A stretch of 64,000 nt of DNA from Isoetes taiwanensis (GCA_021234155.1 JAJEKV010000109.1:2660738-2724737); one strand, 5' to 3'. Positions 12,340-24,000 are shown, numbered from the stretch's first letter. A program made the numbers and translations. Notes: generated from the sequence alone by a model not told the origin.

Positions 12340-12685
12340 GTGGCATGTCGGAGCCTAAGTGGCATATTATAGTCTAGATGGCATGTTGAGCCTAGGTGGC
12401 ATGTTGGAGCCTAGGTGGCATGTTAGAACCTAGGTGTAGCGGTTTGAGCCACCTTGGCATGTTTGAGCCTAGATGGCATGTGGAGCTTGCATGGCATTTT
12501 GGGCCACCTTGGCATGTTAGAGCCTAGGTGGCGTGGTTTGAGTCACCTTGGCATGTTTGAGCCACCTTGGGCGTGTTTAAGCCTAGGTGGCATGTTGGTG
12601 CCCTCAAGATGGTATGCTTTGAGCCACCTTGGCATGTTTGAGCCTAGGTGGCATGTTTAATGCACCGTGGCATGTTGGCAAGGGA
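12340..12685 (-). repeat. ATGCCACC satellite, reverse arm part 2 (copy A)
   Basis: Continuation of the reverse-oriented array after the retroposon, with around 16 more units of GAGCCTAGGTGGCATGTT type, ending at GGCATGTTGGCAAGGG. Confidence 0.95.
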
Positions 12686-14484
12686 TAGAATAGAGGGGAC
12701 CATTCATCTCTCGACCATTCATCTTTATTAGTTTTAAAGTTGTAGTTGCCACTATAATCTACCTATCTTTAATCCCCATTTTCATTTAATTGGTCTACCA
12801 TTTTCTATCTAAAGTGCATAAAATGCTTAGTCATCATGTTCAGGCAAAATTTGTGTTTTTCCATCTCGCCATATTTTTCGATTACCACTCATCTTTTGCC
12901 ACTTCACCATACTCATGCCATGTCATCGCCCATAATTTTGCAATGAAAGAAGTTTTGTTTGCTCTTTTGATGCCACCTCATTATTTCTAGAGCCATATCA
13001 TTGCCATGTCACCTTATGTGCCATTATTCTACTCAATTGCCACACGCCCAAGACATATGTGACGAGACCATGTCTTTGTAATAGTCATATCCTAGTCATA
13101 TCCTAGTCATATTCGACTAGGATCTTGCACAATGTCATCACGAGGGAGGGGTGTGGACGTTTTAAGATCTAACCCTTAAAACCTTCCGGAAGTCCGCCCC
13201 CAAATGTCCTCCCCAAGGCCCCCGCCACGAGAGGGGCAACTCTTCCACTTCAGAACTGTGAATTGGCTCTACCAAAGGACTCATAACATCAACATTACCC
13301 TGGGGACCAACTTTCGTGGGCATAAGACCATCCCTTCTCCAAGAAGCGCCAAAGTAGCTCATGTCCAACACGTTCGTAGTTAATTGGCCTAAGAGGTGGT
13401 TATGGAATAAAGCCATGTCGCAGCTCTTGTGTCTCTTTGTTGCAAAAATGACCGTGATAACTTGGTCCCTAGGGTAATTTCGCCATTCCGACAACATGGT
13501 GAAGTCAGATTCCATTTTGGAGCCTTTGTAACCGCCTTTAACGACAAAACACTTAGGTTTCTACACTGGGTCGACCGTAGGACGCCCGCTTCTCCGCTTC
13601 CTTCAGTTGTTTGGGTCCCCCTTAACCTCCTTGGTTTTCCTTCTTATTTGTCTAGGCAAACCTTGTTACCCCTTTGTCCCTTGGTCCCTAGTGCCATGTT
13701 GCCTTTGGTAGCTTTGACCCTCAGATGTATACTTATCTTTGTTATCATGTTCAAGAATTTTTTCCACGAGTTTGCTCCCCCATGTTGCATCCATGGTTAA
13801 ATTTTCATAATTTTCCATACATAGATAATTAGTTACGAATTTTATAATCATTTATCTCTCGTAAAATAATAAGTAATGCATCTTTTGGCTTTTTTCTTTG
13901 ATTTTTGGCATATGTTTTGCCACATCAGCATCCACGCATATAGAAAATTTCAGAGATTTTTGCATTTGTTTAGATCTCACGCCCCATGTGTTCTTCGTCT
14001 AAATTGCACCGGAGATTTTCTCGCGACGCATAAGCATTTGTTCTATCCAAAATGTTTACCATGGCATCCCCCGCATAAGTGGCACTTTTGATTAGGTTTT
14101 CATGATTTTTCCGACGCTTTGTCTATTTACATCGTGATTTTTATGCTTTTTCGTTGAAAATTCTTAAGTATGGCATATGTAAGCTTTTGACCCGAATTTT
14201 TTGTTGTTGGCCTACCACATCGCACAGCCATGTCAAGTAAAAAAGTTTCCGTGAAATTTGGCTAACGGTAAGTGGTTGATGTGTTGCATTTTTTGCACTT
14301 TAGGTGGAGTTCTTGCTTAATTGCACTTAATCATGGTCAAAAGGTACATGGTCAACCTTATTTGCGCCAAGAAACCCTTATATGCAAGAAAAAACAAACT
14401 GAAATGGTGGATTTCATAAAACATCAAAACAGGGATGTTTCGAAAGGGATTTGTTCTCGAGAACGACATGGAATTCTAGTATGA
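12686..14484. other. Unrecognised repeat-derived stretch (copy A)
   Basis: No gene recognised. Positions 13270-13400 share a diverged direct copy with 16570-16700, including AAGACCATCCCTTC and GTAGTTAATTGG against GTAGTCAATTGG. On the minus strand, 13162-13515 gives an open frame whose best-conserved part (about TTNVLDMSYFGASWRRDGLM) is repeated in copy B. I cannot assign it to a family. At 13082-13125 there are three GTCATATCCTA units and the perfect hairpin CCTAGTC-ATATTC-GACTAGG, a style of repeat often seen in LTRs, but no LTR pair could be matched. Confidence 0.45.
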
Positions 14485-14627
14485 AGACATGTGATAATAG
14501 ATGTATAGGACATATAGTGGTTCAAGTATTCTTTCCTACTACTATAAAGACATGTGATAATAGCAGTTTAGGACATGCAGTCATTCAAGTGTTCTTTCCA
14601 ACTACTATAAAGACATGTGATAATAGA
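14485..14627. repeat. 63-bp tandem repeat, 2.3 units (copy A)
   Basis: AGACATGTGATAATAG starts at 14485, 14548 and 14611. Between them lie a TTTAGGACAT-like word and the TATTCTTTCCTACTACTATAA series. The copy B array is at 60892-61036. Confidence 0.9.
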
Positions 14628-14814
14628 AAGGCTGCTTCGGGATCTTTTTTGGGGTCCATCTCCTGGGGTCTCTCCCCACCGGTGAGGCAGCCAGACACAA
14701 AATTTGAGCCTTGCTCAACTTGAGGAAGGGTGCCAAAAGCGCCACGCCTAACACATTTATAGTGAACTTGTTGATCCTAAACTCGGTGACTTGAATGTCC
14801 CTCGGGATTTTTTA

Positions 14815-16070
14815 TGGTTAGAACCTCTAGGTTGCTCAAGACAACCATACCAATCACTTTAGGATCCTTAAAGCAAAATGAGACATTTGCACTCAGATCT
14901 GAATATCTCGAGCTATACTGATTATTTTCATATGATTGTTAAAGAAAAAATAAGAGAAAACTGAAAATGACATGTGGGAAAATATTAGCTCAATTTGATC
15001 CGCATGAATGAGAAAATTGTGTTCAAAGTGGACATAAAATTTGGCCGCTGCACTTCCCCCGAGACAATAAAGGTATGCACACTCAAATGATGATATTTCG
15101 AGTTATACCGATTATTTTCACATTATTTTTAAGAAGAAATCGAGAAAACTTGTGGTGACATGTAGAAAAAAAATTTAGCTCAATTTGGAGCTGGGATGAT
15201 TGAGAAAATATGGTTCAAATTGGACAGAAAGTTTGGCCAGTGCACTTCCCTAGAACACTCAAATGAGAATATCTCGATTTATATTAAACATTTTTTGCTA
15301 ATTTTTGAGAAGACTAACATGGAAAACTTTTGGGAATATGCCGAAAAAAATTTGGCCCGATTTGAAACTAGGATGATGGAGAACAACGAAGTTCAAAGTG
15401 GATCAAAATATTTGTCATTCGGTCATAACATGCGCCGTAATATCTATCAAGATGCGCCAAAGCTTGGTCGTAATGTAATGACTCCAGCCTTTATGCTATT
15501 CCGTAAAATGTCATGGTCCCTCGACATCAATATGTTTTTGATAATTGCAGGATATTATGCCCTTAAATATATCTTAAGAGTACTACATAATGTTGTTCCT
15601 CCCATAAACTATGTTATTATTGGTCGAACTTCATATTTTTTATGGGGTTATCCTCAAGTCCAAATGTTCCTAGTAGATGTTGCCGACATTATATTTGTCA
15701 TGCACTCATCCTTTTGTTGATTCTCCATAATTAGTGATTAAAAAGCTTCATTCCTCAAAAAAAAGAAAAAATAAAATATATCATTTGAGTGTGCATACAT
15801 GTTTTTGTTTCAGGGAAGTGCACTGCCAAATTTTTCTGTTCAATTTAAACCCATTTTTCTAACATTCTAGATCCAAATTGAGCCAGTAAAAAAAAATTTA
15901 CATCTCACCCAAGTTTTCTAATTCCTCCTTCAAGAATCATTTAAAAAGATCAAGCATAACTCGAAAGTACAACTCGCTTCATTTTGCTTTAAGGATCCTA
16001 AAGTGATTCATATTTTTTTGCAGATTTTGCACAAAGATTGGTTGCCTTAAGAACCTGAGATTCTAAACCA
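14815..16070. repeat. Long inverted repeat, fold-back type (copy A)
   Basis: The arm at about 14815-15098 is the reverse complement of about 15776-16070. It passes through matching words such as CACTTTAGGATCCTTAAAGC, GCAAAATGA, TTAGCTCAATTTG, GTGCACTTCCC and GCACACTCAAATGA. The arm is itself partly tandem: CACTCA-GAT-GAATATCTCGAG-type units begin near 14890, 15079 and 15256. The 680-bp spacer holds an unrecognised frame, part of which reads IIAGYYALKYILRVLHNVV in both copies. A further direct partial copy of the arm's outer part is at 16850-17010. Transcribed, it would form a stem of nearly 290 bp. Confidence 0.85.
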
Positions 16071-17152
16071 CTGAGGTTGAAGGTTTGCAAGGAGTACCTT
16101 CAACATGTGATGCCAAGAAACATACCCCGCTGCAAAAAACAAGGAAATCGACCCGGATTTCGCGAGAACCAAACGAAATAAGGGGTTTTAAGGGTTTTCT
16201 TTTTTCTTGTTTATCTCATAGATTTTTCAAAGGCTTCAAAGATGATTGTCAACGATTGCGGATCAAATATTGACTTGGTCAGATTGCAAATTTGAAGGAT
16301 TTTGAAGGATCCGAACTAATGAAGATCACGCTTAAGGGTTTATTGCTATTCCTTTCTTGAATCCTAACTTGCAATCGAGAATGCTTTTTCTTTTATGGTC
16401 CCTCTAGAGACTTCAAAATTGCTGAACCGTAGTCTCTTTGGATTTCACGCTACCATTTGAGACATTTTCAATGCTTCAATAATATAGATGTTTGCAAGCT
16501 AATAAATATGCTCCAAAAGGGGCTAAGGATGAGCAACTCCCCTCACCCCAAAATAGCAAGGCTCTGACAATGGTCTCGTAATGTCAATATTATACCTTGG
16601 GTACAAGTTTTCGGGCGTAAGACCATCCCTTCGCAAGAAGAGCCAAAGGCTCATGTCTAGCACGCTCGTAGTCAATTGGTCTAGGTGGTGGGTGCGATAC
16701 CACCCCGGTCAGCCATGTTACCTTGTTGCCGCTTGCTCTTCTTGTGGTAGAGGTCATTTCACCTTTTTGTTTGCTTTATCAATCTCCATTTTTCTATAGC
16801 AACCTAATCGACATATATCTAACCACCCTGGCAGCGTTTTATATTATGGAACATGTTGATCCTAAACCCGCATGTGGATCAAACTCTCTGGATTTTATGG
16901 TTAGAAACTTCAGGTTGCTTAAGGCAACCAATCCTTATGCAAAATTTGCAAAAAAGTATAAATCACATTAGATGCCTAAAGCAAAATGAGACAGCTTGCA
17001 CTCATATCTCAATATCCCTTGATTAGTCGTTATATAACGAGACCTATACGCGAAGTAGGGTAATTTCAACATAGGATTAAACGATCACATAGGGAGAACC
17101 GAGCTTCTCGAGAGGGTGGGCATTAGCGTAGGGACCCCTTTGGAGGCGAAAG
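16071..17152. other. Repeat-derived stretch before copia LTR (copy A)
   Basis: No gene recognised. It carries the diverged duplicate of 13270-13400 at 16570-16700 and a partial copy of the fold-back arm at 16850-17010. The perfect palindrome CGTTATATAACG lies near 17029 and is conserved in copy B. Confidence 0.5.
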
Positions 17153-17881
17153 TGAAGGAAATATTGATGTTCATATCATAATCCGTGATGTTTATAAAGA
17201 TACTTTGAAGTGTTGCGCATATTTGATATATTTGACAAAGTTGAACATTGTTGTTGGAGATGAAGGCGCATAAAAATACAATGCCGAGAAGAATGATCAT
17301 AAGCATTCACATATTCTCGCTTTGAATATGTGGTTGAACCAAAGGCAATGATACACGGTGTACGCATGGCTCTTAAGACAAAATGATATTTAGGTTCATA
17401 TGGGTTTCGAGACCCAAAGGTTCCAAAACATAAATTGTATTATAAACCTAAGGTCATCTGGGTGTTTACTTAAACCATTGAAAGAAAAATTGTAAATAGC
17501 ATGTACGATCGGTCCAATAAGATTGGAGCTTAAAATCATTCAAACATGTCTGGCCATATGAGATTTCGACATGCGCTTTCGATAGCAGATCGGGTCCTGG
17601 CCATGGCTCTGGGACGGATCCTATTTGAAAAACAAAATTGTATAGAATAGATACAATCGAAAGGAGAAGACTTGGGAATAGAATCGCTTCGAAGCTCAAG
17701 ATAAAATTATATGGTTAATGGTTGTGAGACTATTTCGAATATTTGAATAGTGAATGGTGCATATTGCATTGGTAAGCATTGATAAATTAAATGGTTGTTC
17801 TAAGTGAAATGTGATTGTTCTAGATTGGTTTCTTTAGAACAAGATTGCAATTACAATTTATTAGTGCAAAATATCCTAACA
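17153..17881 (+). repeat. Copia 5' LTR
   Basis: 729 bases, TG...CA, aligned end to end with 24772-25504. Differences between the LTRs include many clustered CHG-type differences, so LTR divergence cannot be used to date insertion here. The first part recurs at 63560-64000 in copy B. Confidence 0.9.
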
Positions 17882-17884
17882 AAG

Positions 17885-17898
17885 GGTATCGTGAGCTA
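17885..17898 (+). other. Copia primer-binding site (altered)
   Basis: Three bases after the LTR the sequence reads GGTATCGTGAGCTA. The usual plant copia site, complementary to initiator Met-tRNA, is TGGTATCAGAGC. The only substantial difference is CAGAG read as CGTGAG, the same CAG to CGT change seen elsewhere between duplicated copies. Confidence 0.8.
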
Positions 17899-18334
17899 GC
17901 TTGCGCACACAATGTCCAGCGATTTGGCGCTGTGACTATTGAATGCCATAGAGGTATTCAAAGGGGATTCCTCGCTTCCAAGTATGGAAGGAAAAGGTGA
18001 AGCATGTGCTTCAAGTAGAAGATCCGTGGGATCTTATTGTGTCTTCGTGGGGAAACCAAGATGTCCACCCGTGGAGGAGATTGACATCCGAGGCAATGAG
18101 GCGTGCTCTTCTTCAACCAAGAGCAAGTGGAAGGGGCAGCAGGAGAAGTTAGTGTAACTTCCGGTGTCAAAAGAATCGACAAAGGCAAAATTTCTCGGAG
18201 GCTCAAGGCATCATAATGAGCAAAGTGAGCTCAGAATTGTGTTAAAATTAAGGGAATGACACCAAAGCAGATGTGGAACTATATGTTAAAACATATGAAG
18301 CTAAAACTTCCTCACGATTGACTTGGTCTGAAAA

Positions 18335-18970
18335 ATGAGAGTCGAGAAGGTTAAAGTTTCATGAGAAAGACAATGTAAATGAGTTCTTCAAAACTTTGAT
18401 AACATAATAGCAGATTTGAGGCAAAATTGAGTGGTTTATTCCCAACAAAGAAGCAGTGTTGGCTATTTCAAGAGCAACCATAAATCTAGGAAATATTGCA
18501 ACATTTATTAGAACTATTGCTACAAACCGTAATAGAAGTTGAGAGAATGCTCAAGACTCGAAGCTTTGAGCAAAAAACAGGTAATTTGAGGAAGAAGATG
18601 CAACACGTGTTCTATTGGTGCTGGGAAAGGAAAACCGAAAATCGAGGAGGAAAAATAGGATCCCTGCTTTTGGTGTGTAATGAGTATGGGCATATTAAAA
18701 TTAATTGCCCAAAGATGTCAAAGGATATATTCTCCCCGCTATAACGGTGGTGGCAAAGGCCACTATGCATCGAAATGGCCCATCTCCAAAGGACAACAAT
18801 GTAAAAACAAAAATAAAGGAGGGCAGGGAAGTCAAGTCTTTAGAGGCGGTGGGAAGGGGAAGAGGGAGAAGATCAGGCCCTCAAACTCACATAGCTGAAG
18901 AAATTCTCTTGAAGAAGAAACCGGGTGAAGATGAAGAAGAGGTTAGTAATTCAAAGATGTTTGACATTTG
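18335..18970 (+). pseudogene. Copia gag remnant
   Basis: Around 18380-18420, reading across one frameshift, the words VNEFFKTF and DNIIADLR match the conserved part of the copia Gag (UBN2) domain. A zinc-knuckle-like CNEYGHIKINC lies at about 18675-18715, missing the first Cys spacing of a perfect CCHC box. A basic Lys/Arg-rich stretch follows. Gag packages the retrotransposon RNA in virus-like particles. Stops and frameshifts make this copy non-functional. Confidence 0.75.
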
Positions 18971-18984
18971 AAAATAGTTCTAAT

Positions 18985-19557
18985 AGTGATGATATTTTCA
19001 TTCTAGATAGTGGAGCCTGAGAAAACCATTGCATGCACAACAAAAATCTTTGAAAGATTGCAAAGGAAATGGAGGTGGCCACATCCAAGTTGGAAATGGA
19101 AACTTGCAAAGGGTTGAAGATGTAGGAGTAATTTTGAATTATTTGACTTGAAAGGAAGAAGAGTTAATTTTGCAGAATGTTCTTTGTGTTCCTAGTTTAG
19201 TGAGAAATTTGATATCCATTGCTCAACTTGTTGACATGGGATTCAAAGTGGTTTTGAGCAGATGCATTGTAAAAGTCTTTGAAGGGAATGAATTAAAAAT
19301 TTTGGGAAGACGGTTGGAAATTTTTGGGATAAATCCTAAATGTTTTGGAAGTGTTAATTTAACAACAAAACCAAATATTGAACTATGGCATGAGAGGCTT
19401 GGGCACACAAATGTCAAAAACATAGAAATGATGATCAAACAGGCTGGTTGGATTCAGATGACAAGCAAGTTGAATAACTTTGTTTGCAATGGATGCATGC
19501 TTGAAAACACACAGCAGGCCATTTTTTCAAAGGCAAAAAGAAATGCTAAAGAAATTT
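18985..19557 (+). pseudogene. Copia protease and gag-pre-integrase remnant
   Basis: The aspartic protease active-site word ILDSGA is encoded at about 19000-19018 and is immediately followed by a stop where the family has a Thr/Ser-Asn-His context. From 19170 an uninterrupted 129-residue frame carries the gag-pre-integrase domain: NVLCVPSLVRNLISIAQL followed by LWHERLGHTN and a Cys pair (CNGCMLENTQ), the zinc-binding N-terminus of integrase. This is the best-preserved coding piece of the element. Confidence 0.85.
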
Positions 19558-20230
19558 AGAGCCGATACACATCGATATTTGTGGACCTCTCAATGTCACA
19601 GTATATCGTAAACGCTATTTTATAACATTTGTGGATGACTTTAGCAGAAAACTGAGTATTTTGTCTCAAAACAAAGGATCTTGCTTTGAAGCCTTTAAAA
19701 GATTTTGTCACCGAAGAGGAGTGCACAAAGGGAGAAAAAGTGTAAAAGCGATCCGAGCAGAGGAGGTGAGTACATGTCTTCAAAATTTGTGAGTTATTGC
19801 ATAAATAAAGGATCAAGAGACAATTTACTTGTAGTTACACCCAATAACAAAATGGTGTGGCCGAAAAGGATGAACAAAAACAATTTTGAATGCAACTATA
19901 TCCATGCTTAAGCATGCCGGCCTTCCTAATTTTCTTTGGGAAGAGGTCAGAAGACGGGCAGCGGGAAATGCACAATGTTTTGCCCCTCAAGGGCCATAAA
20001 TGGGAATATCCCAAAATGATGTGGTCGTGGGAAGGAACCAAATTATGAAAAATATAAGGCATATGGCTGCCTAGGTTACACTTGCCATGTCCCCAAGAAC
20101 TTAGAAAAAAATTGGATAACGTGATCTACTATAACTTATTTAGTCGGATATGATGAGAACTCCAAGGGATTTAGGATGTATAATCCAAAGAAAAAGGAAT
20201 ATTCTAATAAGTAGGGATGTCACATTTGTA
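19558..20230 (+). pseudogene. Copia integrase core remnant
   Basis: Begins with PIHIDICGPL and continues YFITFVDDFSRK, containing the first two acidic residues of the DDE catalytic triad. Further on, a frameshifted NGVAER-like word near 19845-19870 corresponds to the third catalytic Glu region. Near 20140 the frame reads GYDENSKGFRMYNPKKKE, the usual end of the integrase region. Several frameshifts interrupt it. Confidence 0.8.
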
Positions 20231-20561
20231 GAAAAACCACCGTGACAAGCCCATGGTAAACTCGGGAGCGTATAAAGTTCATAATGAAATTAAAGGAGTT
20301 GAAGAAAATTCTGAAAAGGTGACAGAAAAAGGAACACAAGAAACTAAGCTAGATGCTGATTTTGATGATGACGAGGAGAAAAGGGGAGCTGGTAATGATA
20401 AGACAGAGCAGGACTTAGAGAATGTGGCAGAAAACAGATTTTTTGAACATGTAATAGAGGAACAAGGAGTAAATGAAAATGCAAATAAGAAAAGAAGAAG
20501 TGAAGCTGCATTATGTAGCATTATAACAGGGTTTTTTTTATGTTTTTATAACGCTTTCTAA
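20231..20561 (+). pseudogene. Copia acidic linker between integrase and reverse transcriptase
   Basis: A 102-residue open frame from 20253, rich in Glu, Asp and Lys (for example DADFDDDEEKRGAGNDKTEQD), corresponds to the poorly conserved charged linker of copia polyproteins. It follows the RDVTFVEKP-type words that end the integrase region. Confidence 0.6.
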
Positions 20562-22691
20562 GGTTTTCTATATGATTTGGTGGCCGTATTCATCCAGGTG
20601 TACTAAAGAGTATTTCTAGAGTGCAACCTTTTGTTAGCCATTGATTTTAGAAAAGGGGCAACTCTCCTGTGGGGTTTTTTTTGTGCTGGTTGTGAATATC
20701 CTCCCATTATTTTTTAGGGTTCATTTTAGGGTTTAATATCTAGGGCTAGGATGCATGAGCAAATGGGTTCGAGAAATTCTAAGATCCCGTTGATATGGGT
20801 CAGCCTATGGCGAATCCATGCCTCTTTATGGTACCCTCTACTCGCTTTTAAAAGATGCCCATAATGCCATTTTTTTTGGGCACGTCTTCATCTCCTCTTT
20901 TTTCTAATTCATGCCGGTGATTGCCCTTCCCCTTTGTATGTGGTTATATCACGCAAGAAACCGCATGTTTGTTCATATGGTATGGTGAAGCAACGGACAT
21001 GCAAGAGGATGATCCATCGCAGGCATACATGAATTTATCCGGTACAAATCGATGGCACAAAAGCCTGCACCGATTCACAATAACTAGTTAGGATTTGGAG
21101 CCATTTCAAATATGCTTTGCCCGGGTAAGTTTGCTTTTCAAAATGTTTTAGACAAATACAAAGGGAGTTACGAATTTACAAGTGCTCGATGCCTTTTACC
21201 ATTTGGCAAGAGACTTGGACTCATCGAAAATAATGTGCAAGTCACAAAATCGGATTCGCTTTTTGATCCGCGCGAATGCTTTGCATACACATCGGATCTG
21301 CCTCGCTTTCATTTCGCTGGTTATGGTTGGGCCTCAAATTTTCGGCACTTATATCATGCGGACCTGCATTTGCCCCGGATGAAGATATTCAAATATTTGT
21401 AGCTTGGTAAGAACCTCTTATTTTTACTCCGTAAAATGATATTATCAACATTGAGTTCCTTTTATCCCACATTGTAAAACGCTCAAAAACAAAACAAGGC
21501 TCCCCGATCCGAAACCGCCATATGGGCTTTGTGCAGAAGAGAAGATGTTTCTAAATGCTACCGCTTTGAGTCGATCGATGGGCGCAGAGGGGAACCGTGA
21601 TTAAAATCGATAGTGGTCACCTTTGCCTGGTAAAAAAAATTGTACCACATTTTTCTATCCCTATTTGGTCGATTCGTAACCTATTCGTAACCCGCTCATT
21701 ACGACCCATGCATTGTCCTTTCAAATCTTATAGTTCATGTGTTTCATTATGTTAAAAATGGAGACATGCATAACCTAATGGATATGCTCGCTTGGAGAAG
21801 CCACCAAGCAGATGGTTCAATTTTATAGAGGGCATCTTGTTTTGCTAGGTAGTGCCGGGTTTTCAAGTGGATTTGGCGTTCTCTTTAGTAAAAGAAGAAG
21901 GTATGGATATCAATGTGGCAATCATAATGAAGTGTATGCCGGAAAGAAATGAAGAAGACTCTTGAGGGCGTGAATGGATTCTATGGAGGATCTTGCACGC
22001 CTAATATGCTTGAGAACATTTGTTCAAAGGAAATTTTGGGCGCTTTGACAAAAATCATAGAATCTTTTTTACCAGACAGAATCGCATACGCCTTGGAAAG
22101 CCACATATTTTTAAGGGAAAGATCCGATTCTACCCGTATGCAACACCTATTTTTCTTTTTATAATAATTAATTTGAGGCTTTCACGCCGACATGCAATAA
22201 CCGGATTGTATCGTGGTAATTTTTGTATTATGCTTTCAACCCAATATATTAGGGCCACAATTGTGCTACATATCCAAGAGTAAGTGTAGCTTTCATTATT
22301 TCTTTGCAAATAAAATGGATGATATTAATTGTATTATTGTTTGTTCTCCTAAGACATATTCTATGCAACAATGAAGCTTCAAACACTATATTTTGCCGCG
22401 AATGGACCAGCCCTCGCTATGTTATGTAGCATCGTAAAACAACTCATATCATGATGGATGGTTAACTTTGGGTTCAAATTCCCCGCACTAAAGCTATCGC
22501 TCCACCCGTGAATTTCATATTGCATGAATTGATGCACAACTATTCCAAAAAATTGCGGGCTTGCTCTTCTCATTATATCTATTCTAAATGTTAATTTGTT
22601 TTGTTTTGTTTTTTTTATATTTCTAACATCTACTCATCCAAGTGTCATGTAACATTGTTTGTTTTTGGCCCCGGGGCAAAATTTTTTAACG
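20562..22691. other. Foreign DNA inserted in the copia element (unrecognised)
   Basis: This stretch separates the copia linker from its reverse transcriptase and has no copia similarity that I can see. A 96-residue plus-strand frame at 21112-21402 has protein-like composition with a cluster of aromatic and His residues near its end, but I do not recognise it. The 11-mer TTATGTAGCAT occurs near 20512 and again near 22424 and could be the flanking duplication of one insertion, although it is short enough to be coincidence. Confidence 0.45.
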
Positions 22692-23076
22692 ATAACACAA
22701 ACCAATAACATTACACGATAAAAATTAAATCCCCCTTAAACCCCTTGGTTTGGGTGCATATTCACACGGGGTGACGGGGCAGCGAGAGCCCCCATAATTG
22801 TATTTTGCACGCATCAAATCAAGACCATATAGTATCTATTCGCTGAAATCTTATAGTATTTTTGCGAATCTTATTATACAAGATAGAAAAATCTTGTACT
22901 TGCATACCCCACAAATGAGGAACTTTACGACGGTAGATTAAGGAATAAGGGGCTTAATATGCCTATCCAACAGCCTCTCGATGTCCTGAGTCACCCCCTG
23001 CGGTGAATATGCACCCAAACCAAAGGGGGTTTAAGGGGAATTTAATTTTAATGCGTAATGTAATGGTTTGTGTTAT
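22692..23076. mobile_element. Miniature inverted-repeat element inside the copia element
   Basis: About 385 bp with long inverted repeats of roughly 85 bp. The left end reads ATAACACAAACCAATAACA and the right end, reverse-complemented, reads ATAACACAAACCATTACAT. Both continue through TTAAATTCCCCTTAAACCCC-like and GGTTTGGGTGCATATTCAC words. The outermost TA on both sides fits a TA target duplication, but the family is uncertain. No coding capacity. Confidence 0.8.
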
Positions 23077-23227
23077 ACTTAAGGAAGAATTAAAATTTGA
23101 TGTGAACTTTGTATGGTAGAAAGGAGGATGGAAAAAGTGGCGTAACAAAAAGGATTGCCCGAGGACACTCAAGCATTAATAATACCGAGACCGGAGTGCC
23201 AGAGGACTTTGAGGATGCAATAAATAG

Positions 23228-24000
23228 GCATGACAAAGGAAAATTGGAGAAAAGCTATGATTGAAGAGATGGAATCGTTTTGTGAGAACTTCAACTTATG
23301 AAATTGTAGCTTTTACCAAAAAGGCAAGCAAGCAATAGGGAATAAATGGATCTCAAGTTAAAGAAAATGCACGGCTCACCCAAGTATAAGGCAAGGTTGG
23401 TGGCCCATGGGTACCTTCAACAAAAGGGAATTGATTTTGAGGAAACATATTCACCAAGAGTTAAAAATGAACAAGATCGTAATGATTATAGCCATGGCAA
23501 ATGCACTAAATATGGAACCGCATCACATGGACGTTTACACTTTTGAATGCGTAATTGGAAGAGGAAGTGTACATGAAACAAGCACAAGGTTTTGAAAATG
23601 GAATGAAAAAAGCTATGGAGATTGAAGAGGGCGCTTTTATGGTTTGAAACAGTAATCTCGTGACAATGGTATAAATGTATTGACAACTATCCGAAAAGAA
23701 CAAGGACTTAGAAAGCTTGAGAATGATGGGAATGTGTACATTTTAAAAGGGAAAAGGTATATGCATTGTAGGCATTTATGTTGATGATCAAGGTCGGGCA
23801 AGAAACAATATGGAGATCCTTAATCAATGTAAGGAAATACCGGAAGAAAAATATAAAATGATGATTTGGGAGAGTTGTCTAAGTTCTTGGTATTGAAATC
23901 AAAAGAGACAGAGCTAACAAAAGAATTTTATGTGTCAAGAGAAATATATAGATGCGCGGTTGGATAGATTTAAGATGCAAGATTGTAAATCAGTTGAAAT
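23228..24000 (+). pseudogene. Copia reverse transcriptase remnant
   Basis: Starts with WRKAMIEEMESF and continues to AIGNKWI and then KARLVAHGYLQQKGIDFEET, matching the N-terminal part of copia reverse transcriptase (usually KARLVAKGFTQ..GIDYEET). The catalytic YVDD motif appears at about 23765-23785 as VGIYVDDQ. Stops and frameshifts break the domain at least five times. Confidence 0.85.

Larger units (their letters stand above)
1..17606. repeat. Large direct duplication, copy A
   Basis: This block matches 46293-64000 almost throughout, in the same orientation. The offset is 46292 at position 1, 46293 at the receptor-gene start codon (1137 against 47430) and 46407 at the copia LTR start (17153 against 63560), so copy B carries a net excess of about 114 bases over 16 kb. 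Positions 1-3600 differ from copy B by only a few bases per kb. From about 3600 onward the differences become dense and cluster at CAG, CTG and CCG. Both ends of the duplication lie outside what can be compared here. The arrangement suggests a tandem duplication with a unit of about 46 kb, or two haplotypes joined in one contig. Confidence 0.95.

Noticed and set aside
20512-22434. TTATGTAGCAT repeated at both sides of the foreign DNA in the copia element
   Set aside because: Only 11 bases in AT-rich DNA, and the copia sequence does not resume right after the second copy. Not accepted as a target-site duplication.
22466-22487. GGGTTCAAATTCCCC resembling a tRNA T-arm
   Set aside because: No D-arm, anticodon stem or pairing acceptor arm can be drawn in the preceding 60 bases.
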